A DNA stretch of 64,000 bases, taken from Pseudomonas japonica. Lineage in GTDB: Bacteria; Pseudomonadota; Gammaproteobacteria; Pseudomonadales; Pseudomonadaceae. The notes beneath the pieces are model-generated. The model saw only the letters and a program-made list of their open reading frames with translations, did no database searches and was not told where the DNA came from. Positions 43,519-51,931 of this stretch are shown one piece after another. Each line of letters opens with the position of its first letter. Position 1 is the first letter of the stretch. The translations under genes were made by a program, and so were the position numbers. The DNA lies in the NCBI RefSeq assembly GCF_900188455.1, contig NZ_FZOL01000023.1, positions 54,194-118,193 on the forward strand, given 5' to 3'.

Positions 43519-43662
43519 GTGGGAGCGAGCTTGCTCGCGAACGGCGGCGCAGCCGTCGCAAAATCTGAGTTCCGGGTCTGTCTGACAGACTCTGCACTCA
43601 GGTTTTGCGGCCGCTTCGCGCCCGTTCGCGACGGTTCGGCGCTCCGACAAGCTCGCTCCCAC
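43519..43662. repeat. REPIN-type element, GTGGGAGCGAGC subtype
   Basis: Terminal arms GTGGGAGCGAGCTTG (43519-43533) and CAAGCTCGCTCCCAC (43648-43662) are exact complements. The centre has a second near-palindrome (AAATCTGAGT... ACTCAGGTTTT) around GTCTGTCTGACAGAC, unlike the GTAGGAGC elements. Confidence 0.8.
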
Positions 43663-43736
43663 AATGACTTCGGCAGCTATCCAGATTGTGTAGATACCCA
43701 TGCTGCGATGAGGCCCGAAAGAGCACCGGGATCCCC

Positions 43737-45404
43737 CTACTTGACGACCTGCCCCACCCCCCGACCGCGCGGATCCGAAGCCGTCTCCAGCTTCTCCCCG
43801 CTCACCCGGATCGCCTGCACATCACCCATCTCCCAGCCCTGGTCCTCCAGGGTGTAACCCATCTTCTTCAACGCCTGCGCCACCTCACCGGTCAGCGGCG
43901 CATAGGCATCGAAATAAATGGTGTCCTTGGGCAGCAACTGGTGATGCACGCGCTGCGCCGCCACCGCCTTCTCCAGCGGCAGGTCGTAGTCGTACAGGTT
44001 GTTCAGCACCTGGAAGATCGAAGTGAAGATCCGCGAGCCACCGGGTGTCCCCAGCACCAGGGTGACATTGCCATCGCGGGTCACCAGGCTCGGACTCATC
44101 GACGACAGCATGCGCTTGCCCGGCTCGATGGCATTGGCATCCCCGCCGACCACGCCAAAGGCATTGGCTACCCCCGGCTTGGAACTGAAGTCGTCCATCT
44201 CGTCGTTGAGCAGGAAGCCCGCGCCCTTGACCACCATGCCGCTGCCGTAGTCCCAGTTCAGGGTGTAGGTGTTGCTCACCGCGTTGCCCTGCTTGTCGAC
44301 GATGGAGAAGTGCGTGGTCTGGTGCGGTTCAAGGCCCGGGCGGACCTTGTCGGTCGCGGAAATCGCGTTCGGATTGACCTCCTTGGCCCGCCGCGCCAGA
44401 TACTCCGGCGCCACCAGTTCGGCCACCGGCACCTTGGCGAAGGCCGGGTCGCCGAGGTAGTCGGCACGGTCGGCGAATACGCGTTTTTCGATTTCCGCCA
44501 GCAGGTGGATATAACGCGCCGAATTCAGCTCGACGCCCTTGAAGTCCGCCGCGCGCTGCTCCTTGATCCCCAGCAACTGGGCCAGGGCGATGCCGCCGGA
44601 ACTGGGCAGCGGCGCGGTGTAGACCACGTTGCCGCGCCAGTCGATACGCATCGGCTCGCGCCACACGGCCTTGTAGTCCTTGAGGTCGTCCTTGCTGATC
44701 AGGCCGTTGCTGGCCTGCATCTGCGCCACCAGCAGGTCGGCGGTCCGGCCCTGGTAGAACTCGCTGACGCCCTTGTCGGCGATGCGTTCCAGGGTCTGCG
44801 CCAGCTCCGGCTGCCTGAAGGTCTCGCCGATCTTCATCTGGCCGAAGTAGTCATCGAAATTGGTGCTGTCCTTGAACAGGCCCTTGGCATCCTCGCGGTA
44901 CTGGTACTGCTTGGCGGCCACCTTGAAACCGTTCTTCGCGTAGCCCACCGCGGGCGTGATCAGCTCGGACCAGGGCAGCTTGCCGAACTTGCGGTGCGCC
45001 TCCCACAGCCCCATCACCGTGCCCGGCACCCCGGCGGCGCGGGCGCCGACCAGGCTCAGGTTCTCGATGATCTCGCCCTTGTCGTCCAGGTACATGTTGC
45101 GCGTGGCCGCTTTCGGCGCCACTTCGCGGTAGTCGAGGAAATACGCCTTGCCGTCCATGTACAGGGTCATGAAACCGCCGCCGCCGATATTGCCGGCCTC
45201 GGGATAGGTGACCGCGAGGGTGAAGGCGGTGGCGACCGCGGCATCCACCGCGTTGCCGCCCTTTTTCAGGATGTCGGCGGCCACCTGTGCGCCATATTGA
45301 TCGGGTGCGGCCACCGCGCCGCCTTCCAGCGTGACGGCGTAAGTGGTTGAGCTGGCGAGGATCGCCGCGGAGAAACCCAAGGTGCGAAACATCACAACGC
45401 GCAT
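43737..45404 (-). CDS. ggt: Gamma-glutamyltransferase (periplasmic)
   Basis: A 555-residue Ntn-hydrolase cleaving glutathione and other gamma-glutamyl compounds. The precursor has a signal peptide (about 1-23, ending TTYA) and self-cleaves at the threonine of HQ-TTHFSIVDKQGNAVSNT, giving large and small subunits. GTPGGSRIFTSIFQ is the glycine loop. The ATG at 45404 follows AGGGACG. The open frame continues upstream into antisense of the lysR gene; this is not coding. Confidence 0.95.
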   Translation of the reverse strand: MRVVMFRTLGFSAAILASSTTYAVTLEGGAVAAPDQYGAQVAADILKKGGNAVDAAVATAFTLAVTYPEAGNIGGGGFMTLYMDGKAYFLDYREVAPKAATRNMYLDDKGEIIENLSLVGARAAGVPGTVMGLWEAHRKFGKLPWSELITPAVGYAKNGFKVAAKQYQYREDAKGLFKDSTNFDDYFGQMKIGETFRQPELAQTLERIADKGVSEFYQGRTADLLVAQMQASNGLISKDDLKDYKAVWREPMRIDWRGNVVYTAPLPSSGGIALAQLLGIKEQRAADFKGVELNSARYIHLLAEIEKRVFADRADYLGDPAFAKVPVAELVAPEYLARRAKEVNPNAISATDKVRPGLEPHQTTHFSIVDKQGNAVSNTYTLNWDYGSGMVVKGAGFLLNDEMDDFSSKPGVANAFGVVGGDANAIEPGKRMLSSMSPSLVTRDGNVTLVLGTPGGSRIFTSIFQVLNNLYDYDLPLEKAVAAQRVHHQLLPKDTIYFDAYAPLTGEVAQALKKMGYTLEDQGWEMGDVQAIRVSGEKLETASDPRGRGVGQVVK

Positions 45405-45490
45405 AAGTACGTCCCTGGTTGTTGTTTTCGTTGAACACTCATTAAGGCCCATGAGGGAAGAGTTATCAAACAACGTGGGATTTTTCCTTT

Positions 45491-46387
45491 TCAGCAGGCG
45501 TACATCGCCAACTTGCGCTGCATGAAGTCGAGAAAGCACTGGATGCGCAGAGCCAGTTGCGAGTTGCGGTAGTACACCGCGTTGATCGGCTGGCGGTAGC
45601 CGCTGTTGGCCTCGCCGAGCAGGACTTCGAGGCGGCCGGCGCGGATGTCTTCGTGGGTCATGAAGTGCGACAGACAGGCGATGCCCTCGCCGGCCAGCAC
45701 CAGGGCGCGCAGGGTTTCGCCGCTGGAGGCGGAAATCGTCGGACGGATCAGCAGACGGTCGCCTTCGCGGTGGCGCAATGGCCAGTGATTGAGGGTTTCG
45801 GTCTGGGTGAAACCGAGCAGCGTGTGTCCGGCCAGGTCCTCGACCCGCCGCGGCGTGCCATGGCGTGCCAGGTATTGCGGGCTGGCCAGCAGGTTCAGCG
45901 GACTGCAGCCGAGGGACCGGGCATGCAGGCTGGAGTCGGCCAGGTCGCCGATGCGGATGGCCACGTCGGTGCTCTGCTCCAGCAGGTCGATGATCAGGTC
46001 GTTGGTGTTCAGCTCCAGCTGGATCTGCGGATACAGCGCGCGGAACTCGGCGACCCAGGGCACGATGGCGTGCAGCATGAACGGCAGCGCCGCATTGATG
46101 CGCAGGCGCCCGGATGGCGTCTGCTGGTGGCGCGACAGATGGTCTTCCAGCTCGTCCATCTGCTGCAGGATCGCCTTGGCCCGCTCGAAGAAGAACCGCC
46201 CTTCCTCGGTCAGGTCCATGCGCCGCGTGGTGCGGTTGATCAGCGTGGTGCCCAGCTTGCTTTCCAGACGCGACAGGGTGCGGCTGATCGCCGAAGGCGT
46301 CTGCCCGCCCTGTTCGGCGGCGGCGGAAATCGAGCCGCACTCGATCACCGAGACGAACACCTGCAACTCATCGGACCTGGCTTTCAC
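45491..46387 (-). CDS. LysR-family regulator (mdaB-linked)
   Basis: A 298-residue regulator with an N-terminal winged helix (DELQVFVSVIECGSISAAAEQGGQTPSAISRTLSRLESKLGTTLINRTTRRM) and a periplasmic-binding-like effector domain. The start is taken as GTG 46387, eight bases after GAGG; ATG 46405 lacks a ribosome site. It follows mdaB on the same strand with a 66-bp gap, so it may control mdaB, the divergent YgiN-like gene or ggt. Confidence 0.9.
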   Translation of the reverse strand: MKARSDELQVFVSVIECGSISAAAEQGGQTPSAISRTLSRLESKLGTTLINRTTRRMDLTEEGRFFFERAKAILQQMDELEDHLSRHQQTPSGRLRINAALPFMLHAIVPWVAEFRALYPQIQLELNTNDLIIDLLEQSTDVAIRIGDLADSSLHARSLGCSPLNLLASPQYLARHGTPRRVEDLAGHTLLGFTQTETLNHWPLRHREGDRLLIRPTISASSGETLRALVLAGEGIACLSHFMTHEDIRAGRLEVLLGEANSGYRQPINAVYYRNSQLALRIQCFLDFMQRKLAMYAC

Positions 46388-46453
46388 GGGGCTACCTCGC
46401 GACACATGACGCGCAGATAGATAGCCCCTCGCCCCGTCCGACGCAAGTGCGGC

Positions 46454-47044
46454 TCAGGCTTCGATGCCGAAAACCCGCGCCAGGTGCGCTTCATAGGCGG
46501 CCACCGCGGCCGGCACATCGGGGCGCTTCATCACGTCCACCGCCAGGTAGGTCGGCAGGCCGCTCATGCCGAGGAACTGATTGGCCTTGTGGAACGGGAA
46601 GTACACCGCGTCCACGCCCTTGCCCTCGAAGAAGTCGCTCGGGTCGTCGAACGCCTGCCGCGGCGCATTCCAGGTCAGCGAGAGCATGTACTGCTTGCCG
46701 TGGATAAGACCGCCGCTGCCGTACTTCTGCGAGGCATCGGAACGGGTCCGACCGTCGTTGGCATAGAGGCTGCCATGGCCGGCGGTGAAGACCTCGTCCA
46801 GGTACTGCTTGACGGTCCACGGCGCGCCCATCCACCAGCCGGGCATCTGGTAGATCAGCACATCGGCCCAGAGGATCTTCGCAACCTCTTCCTGGTTGTC
46901 GTAACCGCCGTCGATGTAGGTGGTCTTCACATCGAAACCGGCGCGATCGAGGAACGCCAGGGCGGTTTCGTGCAGGGTTTCGTTCAGACGGCCGTCGGAG
47001 TGAGCGAATTGCTTGCCGCCGTTGAGCAACAGAACCTTTTTCAT
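46454..47044 (-). CDS. mdaB: NADPH:quinone oxidoreductase MdaB
   Basis: A 196-residue flavodoxin-fold enzyme reducing quinones by two electrons with NADPH and FAD. Motifs are NGGKQFAHSDGRLNETL (nucleotide loop), YQMPGWWMGAPWTVKQYLDEVF and GKQYMLSLTWNAP. ATG 47044 is the family start. The divergent neighbour is a YgiN-like quinol monooxygenase; E. coli has mdaB and ygiN as neighbours too. Confidence 0.95.
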   Translation of the reverse strand: MKKVLLLNGGKQFAHSDGRLNETLHETALAFLDRAGFDVKTTYIDGGYDNQEEVAKILWADVLIYQMPGWWMGAPWTVKQYLDEVFTAGHGSLYANDGRTRSDASQKYGSGGLIHGKQYMLSLTWNAPRQAFDDPSDFFEGKGVDAVYFPFHKANQFLGMSGLPTYLAVDVMKRPDVPAAVAAYEAHLARVFGIEA

Positions 47045-47238
47045 GTCTTGCCTCATCTGTCATGGGTCCGCGTCAGGGCCTGTGGCCAGGGGACCGGGAT
47101 ATCGGGATGGCGGCAGATTAGTGAGGGAACGGGGTAGGAAAAACCGTCGCGCGGACAAAATACTTTTGACTCAAAAGCACAAATCAACTTGAGATTGTTG
47201 AAATAGAATCAGCACCTCATTTCCACGAGGTACTCCTC

Positions 47239-47553
47239 ATGCACGAACCCTACGGCTTCATCCTCAAAGCCAAGACCCGTCCGGAACGGGCCGAGGCCTT
47301 CGAAGCGCTGTTTCGCTCCTATGTCGAACCGAGCCGCGCCGAACCGGGCTGCATCGAATACCACATGCTGCGCGACAAGGAAGATCCGAGCCTGTTCGTC
47401 TTCTATGAAATCTGGGCCAGCAAGGCCGCGCTCGACGTGCACTCGGCCCTGCCGCACATGCGCGAATTCTTCGAGAAGCGCATGGACTACCTGGAGCGGG
47501 ATTTCGAGATCCAGTTGATCGAGATGCTCAGCGCGTCCTCGGCTAACCGTTGA
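47239..47553 (+). CDS. YgiN-like quinol monooxygenase (ABM fold)
   Basis: A 104-residue ABM-domain protein: GFILKAKTRPERAEAFEALF, EPGCIEYHMLRDKEDPSLFVFYEIWASKAALDVHSALPHMREF. In E. coli YgiN oxidises quinols and is thought to form a redox cycle with MdaB. Its promoter region holds TCAACTTGA and a TAGAAT -10-like hexamer (47204-47209). The 3' end overlaps the end of the convergent TauE gene by 11 bp. Confidence 0.88.
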   Translation: MHEPYGFILKAKTRPERAEAFEALFRSYVEPSRAEPGCIEYHMLRDKEDPSLFVFYEIWASKAALDVHSALPHMREFFEKRMDYLERDFEIQLIEMLSASSANR

Positions 47554-48307
47554 GCAACAGGTGTGCGCCCAGCAGCGCCAAGCCGATGAAGAAGCAGCGC
47601 TTGAACAGTGGCGCGCTGATGCGCTGGCGCAGCCACTGCCCGAACAGCATGCCGAGCAGTGCCGGCAGCAGCACCAGCACTGACGCGCCAAGCGCCTCGC
47701 CACCCAGCGCATCCTGCCCGGCCAGGCCGATGGCCAGGGCCACGGTGGACACGCTGAACGACAGGCCCAGGGCCTGGACGCGGGCGTCGCGGTCCAGGTC
47801 CAGCGCGCCGAGGTAAGGAACGGCGGGAATCACGAAGACCCCGGTGGCCGCCGTGATCAGCCCGGTCAGCCCGCCGCACAGCGGCCCCAGCCAGCGTTCC
47901 TGCCCCGGTGCCAGGCTGAACGGCGGCAGCCACAGCCCCACCAGCGCATACAACAGCAGCGCCGCGCCCAGCGCGTGAACCGCCCAGGCGCCGCTGCCGA
48001 TCCCCAGCCAGGCGCTGCCGGCCAGGGTGCCGATGAAGATCATCGCCAGCATCGGCCACAGCCGCCGCAGCAGCCCGCGCAGATGCCCGCCGCTCGCCAG
48101 TTGCCAGACATTGGTCAGGGTCGAGGGCACGATCAGCAGCGCGGCTGCCTGCGCCGGAGACATAGCCAGACCGAGCAGACCCATGGCGATGGTGGGCAGG
48201 CCAAGGCCGATCACGCCCTTGACCGCGCCGGCCAGGAGGAAGGTGAAGAGCACCAGCAGGGTCAGGGCCGGACCTATGGATTGGTAGAAGCTGAGGAAGG
48301 TGGTCAT
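47543..48307 (-). CDS. TauE/SafE-family (DUF81) membrane permease
   Basis: A 254-residue protein with about eight helices and the family duplication: FLLAGAVKGVIGLGLPTIAMGLLGLAMSPAQAAAL at the N-terminus and GGLTGLITAATGVFVIPAVPYL in the second half. Members export or import sulfur-containing or other anions. No sulfur genes are adjacent, so the substrate is open. Confidence 0.87.
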   Translation of the reverse strand: MTTFLSFYQSIGPALTLLVLFTFLLAGAVKGVIGLGLPTIAMGLLGLAMSPAQAAALLIVPSTLTNVWQLASGGHLRGLLRRLWPMLAMIFIGTLAGSAWLGIGSGAWAVHALGAALLLYALVGLWLPPFSLAPGQERWLGPLCGGLTGLITAATGVFVIPAVPYLGALDLDRDARVQALGLSFSVSTVALAIGLAGQDALGGEALGASVLVLLPALLGMLFGQWLRQRISAPLFKRCFFIGLALLGAHLLLNG

Positions 48308-48431
48308 GGGTCCATGCTGCCTTGTAGCGATTGCTTTGAGGAGCTGGAATTCCCTCAGCCAGCCTGTGTGAAAACAATAGGCTGACCAGGCAAACGGAGT
48401 CCGAGGCCCGCACTGCAGCGTCCAGGTGACT

Positions 48432-48845
48432 TCAGTTCATGGGTATTGCGTATTCGACGAGCGTAAAACGTCCGCCTCGTTGAGCGGTCACTTCGATAGC
48501 GCGATTGACCAAGTCTGCGGGCAATCGCTGAAGCAGTACGGTAAATGCCAATTTCTGGATGTCCCGCGTCATCAGCCCCACTGCCGAATTGAGACATACC
48601 AGGCCTGCATGCAGTTCTTCGAGAGCAAACAATCCCCCGGAAGCTGGAGGGTTTCCCCCCCTGAAATCAACCGAATTATTGGTGACCAACGTCAGGTCGA
48701 ATTCGACGGCCCGACGCATGATTTCCCGGTCTGACAAACCACACCAACCTCTGTCACGAACCGACGTTGCCGCATGACCAGATACATGAGCCAATTGTGC
48801 GAGCTGAGGGCTCAGACATTCGTCAATCAGAAAACTGTACGCCAT
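48432..48845 (-). CDS. DUF5615 PIN-like toxin (VapC45-like)
   Basis: A 137-residue PIN-like protein. It starts FLIDECLSPQLAQLA with the first acidic pair, then RDRGWCGLSDREIMRRAVEFDLTLVTNNSVDFRGG with the later Asp residues. DUF5615 proteins are probable ribonuclease toxins. It begins two bases after the antitoxin stop and corresponds in size and order to Mycobacterium tuberculosis VapBC45. Codon use is less GC-biased than the neighbours, suggesting transfer. Confidence 0.82.
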   Translation of the reverse strand: MAYSFLIDECLSPQLAQLAHVSGHAATSVRDRGWCGLSDREIMRRAVEFDLTLVTNNSVDFRGGNPPASGGLFALEELHAGLVCLNSAVGLMTRDIQKLAFTVLLQRLPADLVNRAIEVTAQRGGRFTLVEYAIPMN

Positions 48846-48847
48846 GT

Positions 48848-49540
48848 TCAGGCTGGATCTTTCTCGACTTGAACACGGCGAACGGCCTCATGCTTGCCAC
48901 GGATAGCGGCCTTGCGAGGGCGTCCTGCACGAGGGTGGACACGAAGATACACACGCGCCTGCGCGATCTTTTCTTCCGAGAGGAAAGGATAATCTTCAAT
49001 CATTTCCGACATCGTGACCCCGTCGTCGATAGAGGCTATCGCCGTCTCGATCGGTAGCCGGGAGCCCTTGAAAACAGGCCGGCCACCCATGATTTCCGGA
49101 TCGACCGCAACAGCCTCCTCGGCGGCAACGAGCAGGCGGAGCCTGTCGCCTATCTCATTCATTTCGTGGGTGAGATCAAGAGAAAGATCTTTCAGCTCGA
49201 TCACCCAGGCTCTCGCCTCCAGAAGATCCACGACAACCTGACAAGGCGCATCAACAGAGTAGGTGGCGAGCGTTTCGTTGATCACATTCAGGTGTTCAGC
49301 CTCCAGCTTCGCCAGGATGTCCTTGCGAGCTTGTCGGGTGAGCATGTCCTTGAATTTCCGGTTGAGGCGCAAAGCGGCTGCAGCGCCCAGTAAATCGAAC
49401 TCTCGACGTTCGGTGGCCTTCCAACTGAAACGAGAAGGCAGCAGGTCGTCATCAACCAGCCGGTTGACCTCGACTTCAGTACCTTCCCCGACAAAGGCGA
49501 CGGTGCGGCCAGAAGCGCCCATCAGTTCTACGTTTGCCAT
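48848..49540 (-). CDS. DUF433-containing antitoxin (VapB45-like)
   Basis: A 230-residue protein. The C-terminal DUF433 domain (about 145-200: DPEIMGGRPVFKGSRLPIETAIASIDDGVTMSEMIEDYPFLSEEKI) is a DNA-binding module of antitoxins; the N-terminal part is a helical region. It precedes the toxin gene, the usual order. ATG 49540 follows GGAAGGG. Start codon variants upstream (TTG) are not supported. Confidence 0.82.
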   Translation of the reverse strand: MANVELMGASGRTVAFVGEGTEVEVNRLVDDDLLPSRFSWKATERREFDLLGAAAALRLNRKFKDMLTRQARKDILAKLEAEHLNVINETLATYSVDAPCQVVVDLLEARAWVIELKDLSLDLTHEMNEIGDRLRLLVAAEEAVAVDPEIMGGRPVFKGSRLPIETAIASIDDGVTMSEMIEDYPFLSEEKIAQARVYLRVHPRAGRPRKAAIRGKHEAVRRVQVEKDPA

Positions 49541-49680
49541 GATCAACAACCCTTCCGAAACATCGGAACAATTTGTCGAAGGACGAGCAGGATTGCAACC
49601 GGCTTCCGATCAAGGGACATCCCTGCGTTTCCGTTACCGGCCCACTCTATACTCGGCACACCTCTACAACGGCCTCCCCC

Positions 49681-50568
49681 ATGCACTTCGACCTCATCGA
49701 CCTGCGCCTTTTCCTCCACACCGTCGAGTGCGGCAACATCACCGCCGGCGCACAGCGCAGTCATCTGTCGCTGCCGGCAGCCAGCGCGCGGATCCGCGCG
49801 ATGGAAAACTCCCTCGGCATTACCCTGCTGGAGCGCAACCGCCGCGGCGTGCAGCCGACACCGGCGGGCCAGGCGCTGGTCAGCCATGCGCGGCAGATCG
49901 GCCAGCAGGTGGAGCGCCTGCAGTTCGACCTGGCCCAGTACGCCAACGGCCTGCACGGCCAGGTGCGCCTGCTGTGCAATACCGCGGCGCTGAGCGAATA
50001 CCTGCCGGAACTGCTCGCCAGCTTCCTCTGCCAACGCCCGCATATCGATGTGGATATCCAGGAGTTGCCAAGCCTGCGCATCGTCCAGGCCCTCGGCCAG
50101 GGCATCGCCGACCTCGGCATCGTCTCCACCGCCGTGGCCACCGGCGACCTGCAGACCCGCCCGTTCCGTGACGATCCGCTGGTGCTGATCATGCCGCTGG
50201 ACCATCCCCTCGCGTCCGTCGAACAACCCGACTTCGCCCGCTCGCTGGAGCATGGCCATGTCGGCCTCGGCGTCAGCAGCGCATTGTCCCTGCACCTGGA
50301 GGAACGGGCCCTGCACCTGGGCCGGCGCATGCAGGTGCGGGTGCGCGCCGAAGGCTTCGACGGGGTGATTCGCATGGTCGCCCACGGTGCCGGGCTGGGT
50401 ATCGTGCCGCTGGCCGCGGTGCGGCGCTGGCAAGGGCTGTTGCCACTGCGCAGCGTGGCCTTGCAGGACGCCTGGGCAGAGCGGCGCCTGCTGCTCTGCG
50501 CGCGGGACTTCGCCACCTTGCCGGGCCAGGCCCTGGCCTTGCTGGCGGCACTGGAGCCGCGCGTTTAG
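49681..50568 (+). CDS. LysR-family regulator
   Basis: A 295-residue regulator. The helix-turn-helix is DLRLFLHTVECGNITAGAQRSHLSLPAASARIRAMENSLGITLLERNRRGV, and the effector domain covers the rest. It diverges from the antitoxin gene and lies 84 bp before the cupin gene on the same strand. Target genes are unknown. ATG 49681 matches the family N-terminus (MHFDLIDLRLF); 36 upstream in-frame codons are leader. Confidence 0.88.
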   Translation: MHFDLIDLRLFLHTVECGNITAGAQRSHLSLPAASARIRAMENSLGITLLERNRRGVQPTPAGQALVSHARQIGQQVERLQFDLAQYANGLHGQVRLLCNTAALSEYLPELLASFLCQRPHIDVDIQELPSLRIVQALGQGIADLGIVSTAVATGDLQTRPFRDDPLVLIMPLDHPLASVEQPDFARSLEHGHVGLGVSSALSLHLEERALHLGRRMQVRVRAEGFDGVIRMVAHGAGLGIVPLAAVRRWQGLLPLRSVALQDAWAERRLLLCARDFATLPGQALALLAALEPRV

Positions 50569-50652
50569 ACAACTGGACGTCGAGCACAGGCAATTGCCGG
50601 GCGAATCGCCTCGCTAGGCTGCGGACTCTTTCATCTGTCTGACGGAGCCCTT

Positions 50653-50997
50653 ATGAGCAAGCCAATCGTCGTCCTTCGCGATACCCATCCGCTGCCGGTA
50701 CTCGACGCCTGCAAATGGGAAAAACTGGCGGGCGACCCGCACACCGTCAACCTCAACGCCTACACCAGCGAAGACGGCAGCAAGATCATGGGCACCTGGA
50801 TCTGCACCCCGGGCAAATGGCGGGTGAACTACGAGAAGTGGGAGTACTGCCATTTCCAGGAAGGCTATTGCGTGATCACCCCGGACGGCCAGGAGCCGAT
50901 CCATCTGCGGGCGGGGGATATCTTCATCGTCGAGCCGGGGATGAAGGGGACCTGGGAAGTGGTCGAGACGGTGCGCAAGTACTTCGTATTTGCCTGA
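50653..50997 (+). CDS. Cupin-domain protein (cupin_3, DUF861)
   Basis: A 114-residue single cupin: GTWICTPGKWRVNYEKWEYCHFQEGYCVITPDGQEPIHLRAGDIFIVEPGMKGTWEVVE. The conserved fold is the small type associated with (S)-ureidoglycine aminohydrolase-like and EutQ-like proteins. The His/Glu metal set is only partly present (E and H in EYCHFQEG). GGAGCCC precedes the ATG. Function unknown. Confidence 0.85.
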   Translation: MSKPIVVLRDTHPLPVLDACKWEKLAGDPHTVNLNAYTSEDGSKIMGTWICTPGKWRVNYEKWEYCHFQEGYCVITPDGQEPIHLRAGDIFIVEPGMKGTWEVVETVRKYFVFA

Positions 50998-51002
50998 TGG
51001 AA

Positions 51003-51025
51003 CAGGGGCCGCAAAGCGGCCCCTG
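51003..51025. terminator. Bidirectional hairpin terminator between cupin and mmsB
   Basis: CAGGGGCCGC, loop AAA, GCGGCCCCTG form a 10-bp perfect stem between two convergent genes. Confidence 0.75.
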
Positions 51026-51033
51026 AAAGCTGA

Positions 51034-51921
51034 TCACTCAGGCTTGCGATAACTCTCGACGATCGCCGAGAAGTCCTTGCCGCCATCCCCGCGCAGGCTC
51101 ATGGCCTGATACAGCTGCTGCGCCACCGCACCGAGGATCACCGGCTGATGCGCCTGCTTCGCCGCCTCGGTCGCCAGGCCCAGGTCCTTGAGCATCAGCT
51201 CCGCGCCAAAGCCACCGGTATAGCCCCGCGATGCCGGCGCGGTCTCGATGATCCCCGGCCACGGGTTGTAGGTGTCGGAACTCCAGCAGCGCCCGGTCGA
51301 GCTGTTGATGATCCCCGCCAGCACCTTGGTATCGATGCCCAGCGCGTTGCCCAGGGCCATGGCTTCGGACACGCCGACCATGGAAATGCCCAGCAGCAGG
51401 TTGTTGCAGATCTTGGCGATCTGTCCGGTACCCACCGCGCCGCAATGCACGATGTTGCGCCCCATCTGCGTCAGCACCGGTTGCAGCGTGGCGAACAGCG
51501 CGTCACTGCCGCCGACCATGAAGGTCAGGGTGCCCGCGGCGGCGCCGCCGGTACCGCCGGACACCGGCGCGTCGGCCATGTCCACGCCCTGCTTCGCCGC
51601 CGCCGCGGACACTTCACGGGCGGTCTGCGGATCGATGGTGCTGCAGTCCACCACCGGCGTGCCGGCGCGCACGCCCGCCAGCACGCCGTTCTCGCCGAGG
51701 TACACGCCACGCACATGGGCGGCGGCCGGCAGCATGGTGATCACCAGTTCGGCGTTGCTCGCCGCATCCCGCGGCGAGTCGCTGATGTGCCCGCCGAGCT
51801 CGGCCAGCTCGGCGAGGATGGTGGTGTTGAGGTCGAACAGGTTGAGGCTGTGGCCGGCCTTGATCAGGTTGCGCGCCATCGGCGCGCCCATGTTGCCCAG
51901 CCCCACGAATGCGATACGCAT
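51034..51921 (-). CDS. mmsB: 3-hydroxyisobutyrate dehydrogenase
   Basis: A 295-residue NAD-dependent enzyme oxidising 3-hydroxyisobutyrate to methylmalonate semialdehyde in valine breakdown. It has the GLGNMGAPMA nucleotide motif at the N-terminus, the substrate signature DAPVSGGTGGAAAGTL and the catalytic lysine in GQIAKICNN. ATG 51921 follows GGAG; the TTG two codons upstream overlaps that site. It lies 10 bp after mmsA and is cotranscribed. Confidence 0.95.
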   Translation of the reverse strand: MRIAFVGLGNMGAPMARNLIKAGHSLNLFDLNTTILAELAELGGHISDSPRDAASNAELVITMLPAAAHVRGVYLGENGVLAGVRAGTPVVDCSTIDPQTAREVSAAAAKQGVDMADAPVSGGTGGAAAGTLTFMVGGSDALFATLQPVLTQMGRNIVHCGAVGTGQIAKICNNLLLGISMVGVSEAMALGNALGIDTKVLAGIINSSTGRCWSSDTYNPWPGIIETAPASRGYTGGFGAELMLKDLGLATEAAKQAHQPVILGAVAQQLYQAMSLRGDGGKDFSAIVESYRKPE

Positions 51922-51931
51922 GATCAACTCC

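Noticed and set aside
5518..43662. CRISPR array from recurring palindromic repeats
   Set aside because: Repeats are dispersed singly between genes, have inverted rather than direct arrangement and no unique spacers; they are REP/REPIN sequences.
45405..46340. N-terminal extension of ggt through antisense of lysR
   Set aside because: The signal peptide and ribosome site fix the start at 45404, and the upstream frame is the reverse of a real gene.
48308..48431. Possible small gene between TauE and the toxin
   Set aside because: No start with ribosome site and no sustained frame; I see nothing functional in this 124-bp stretch.
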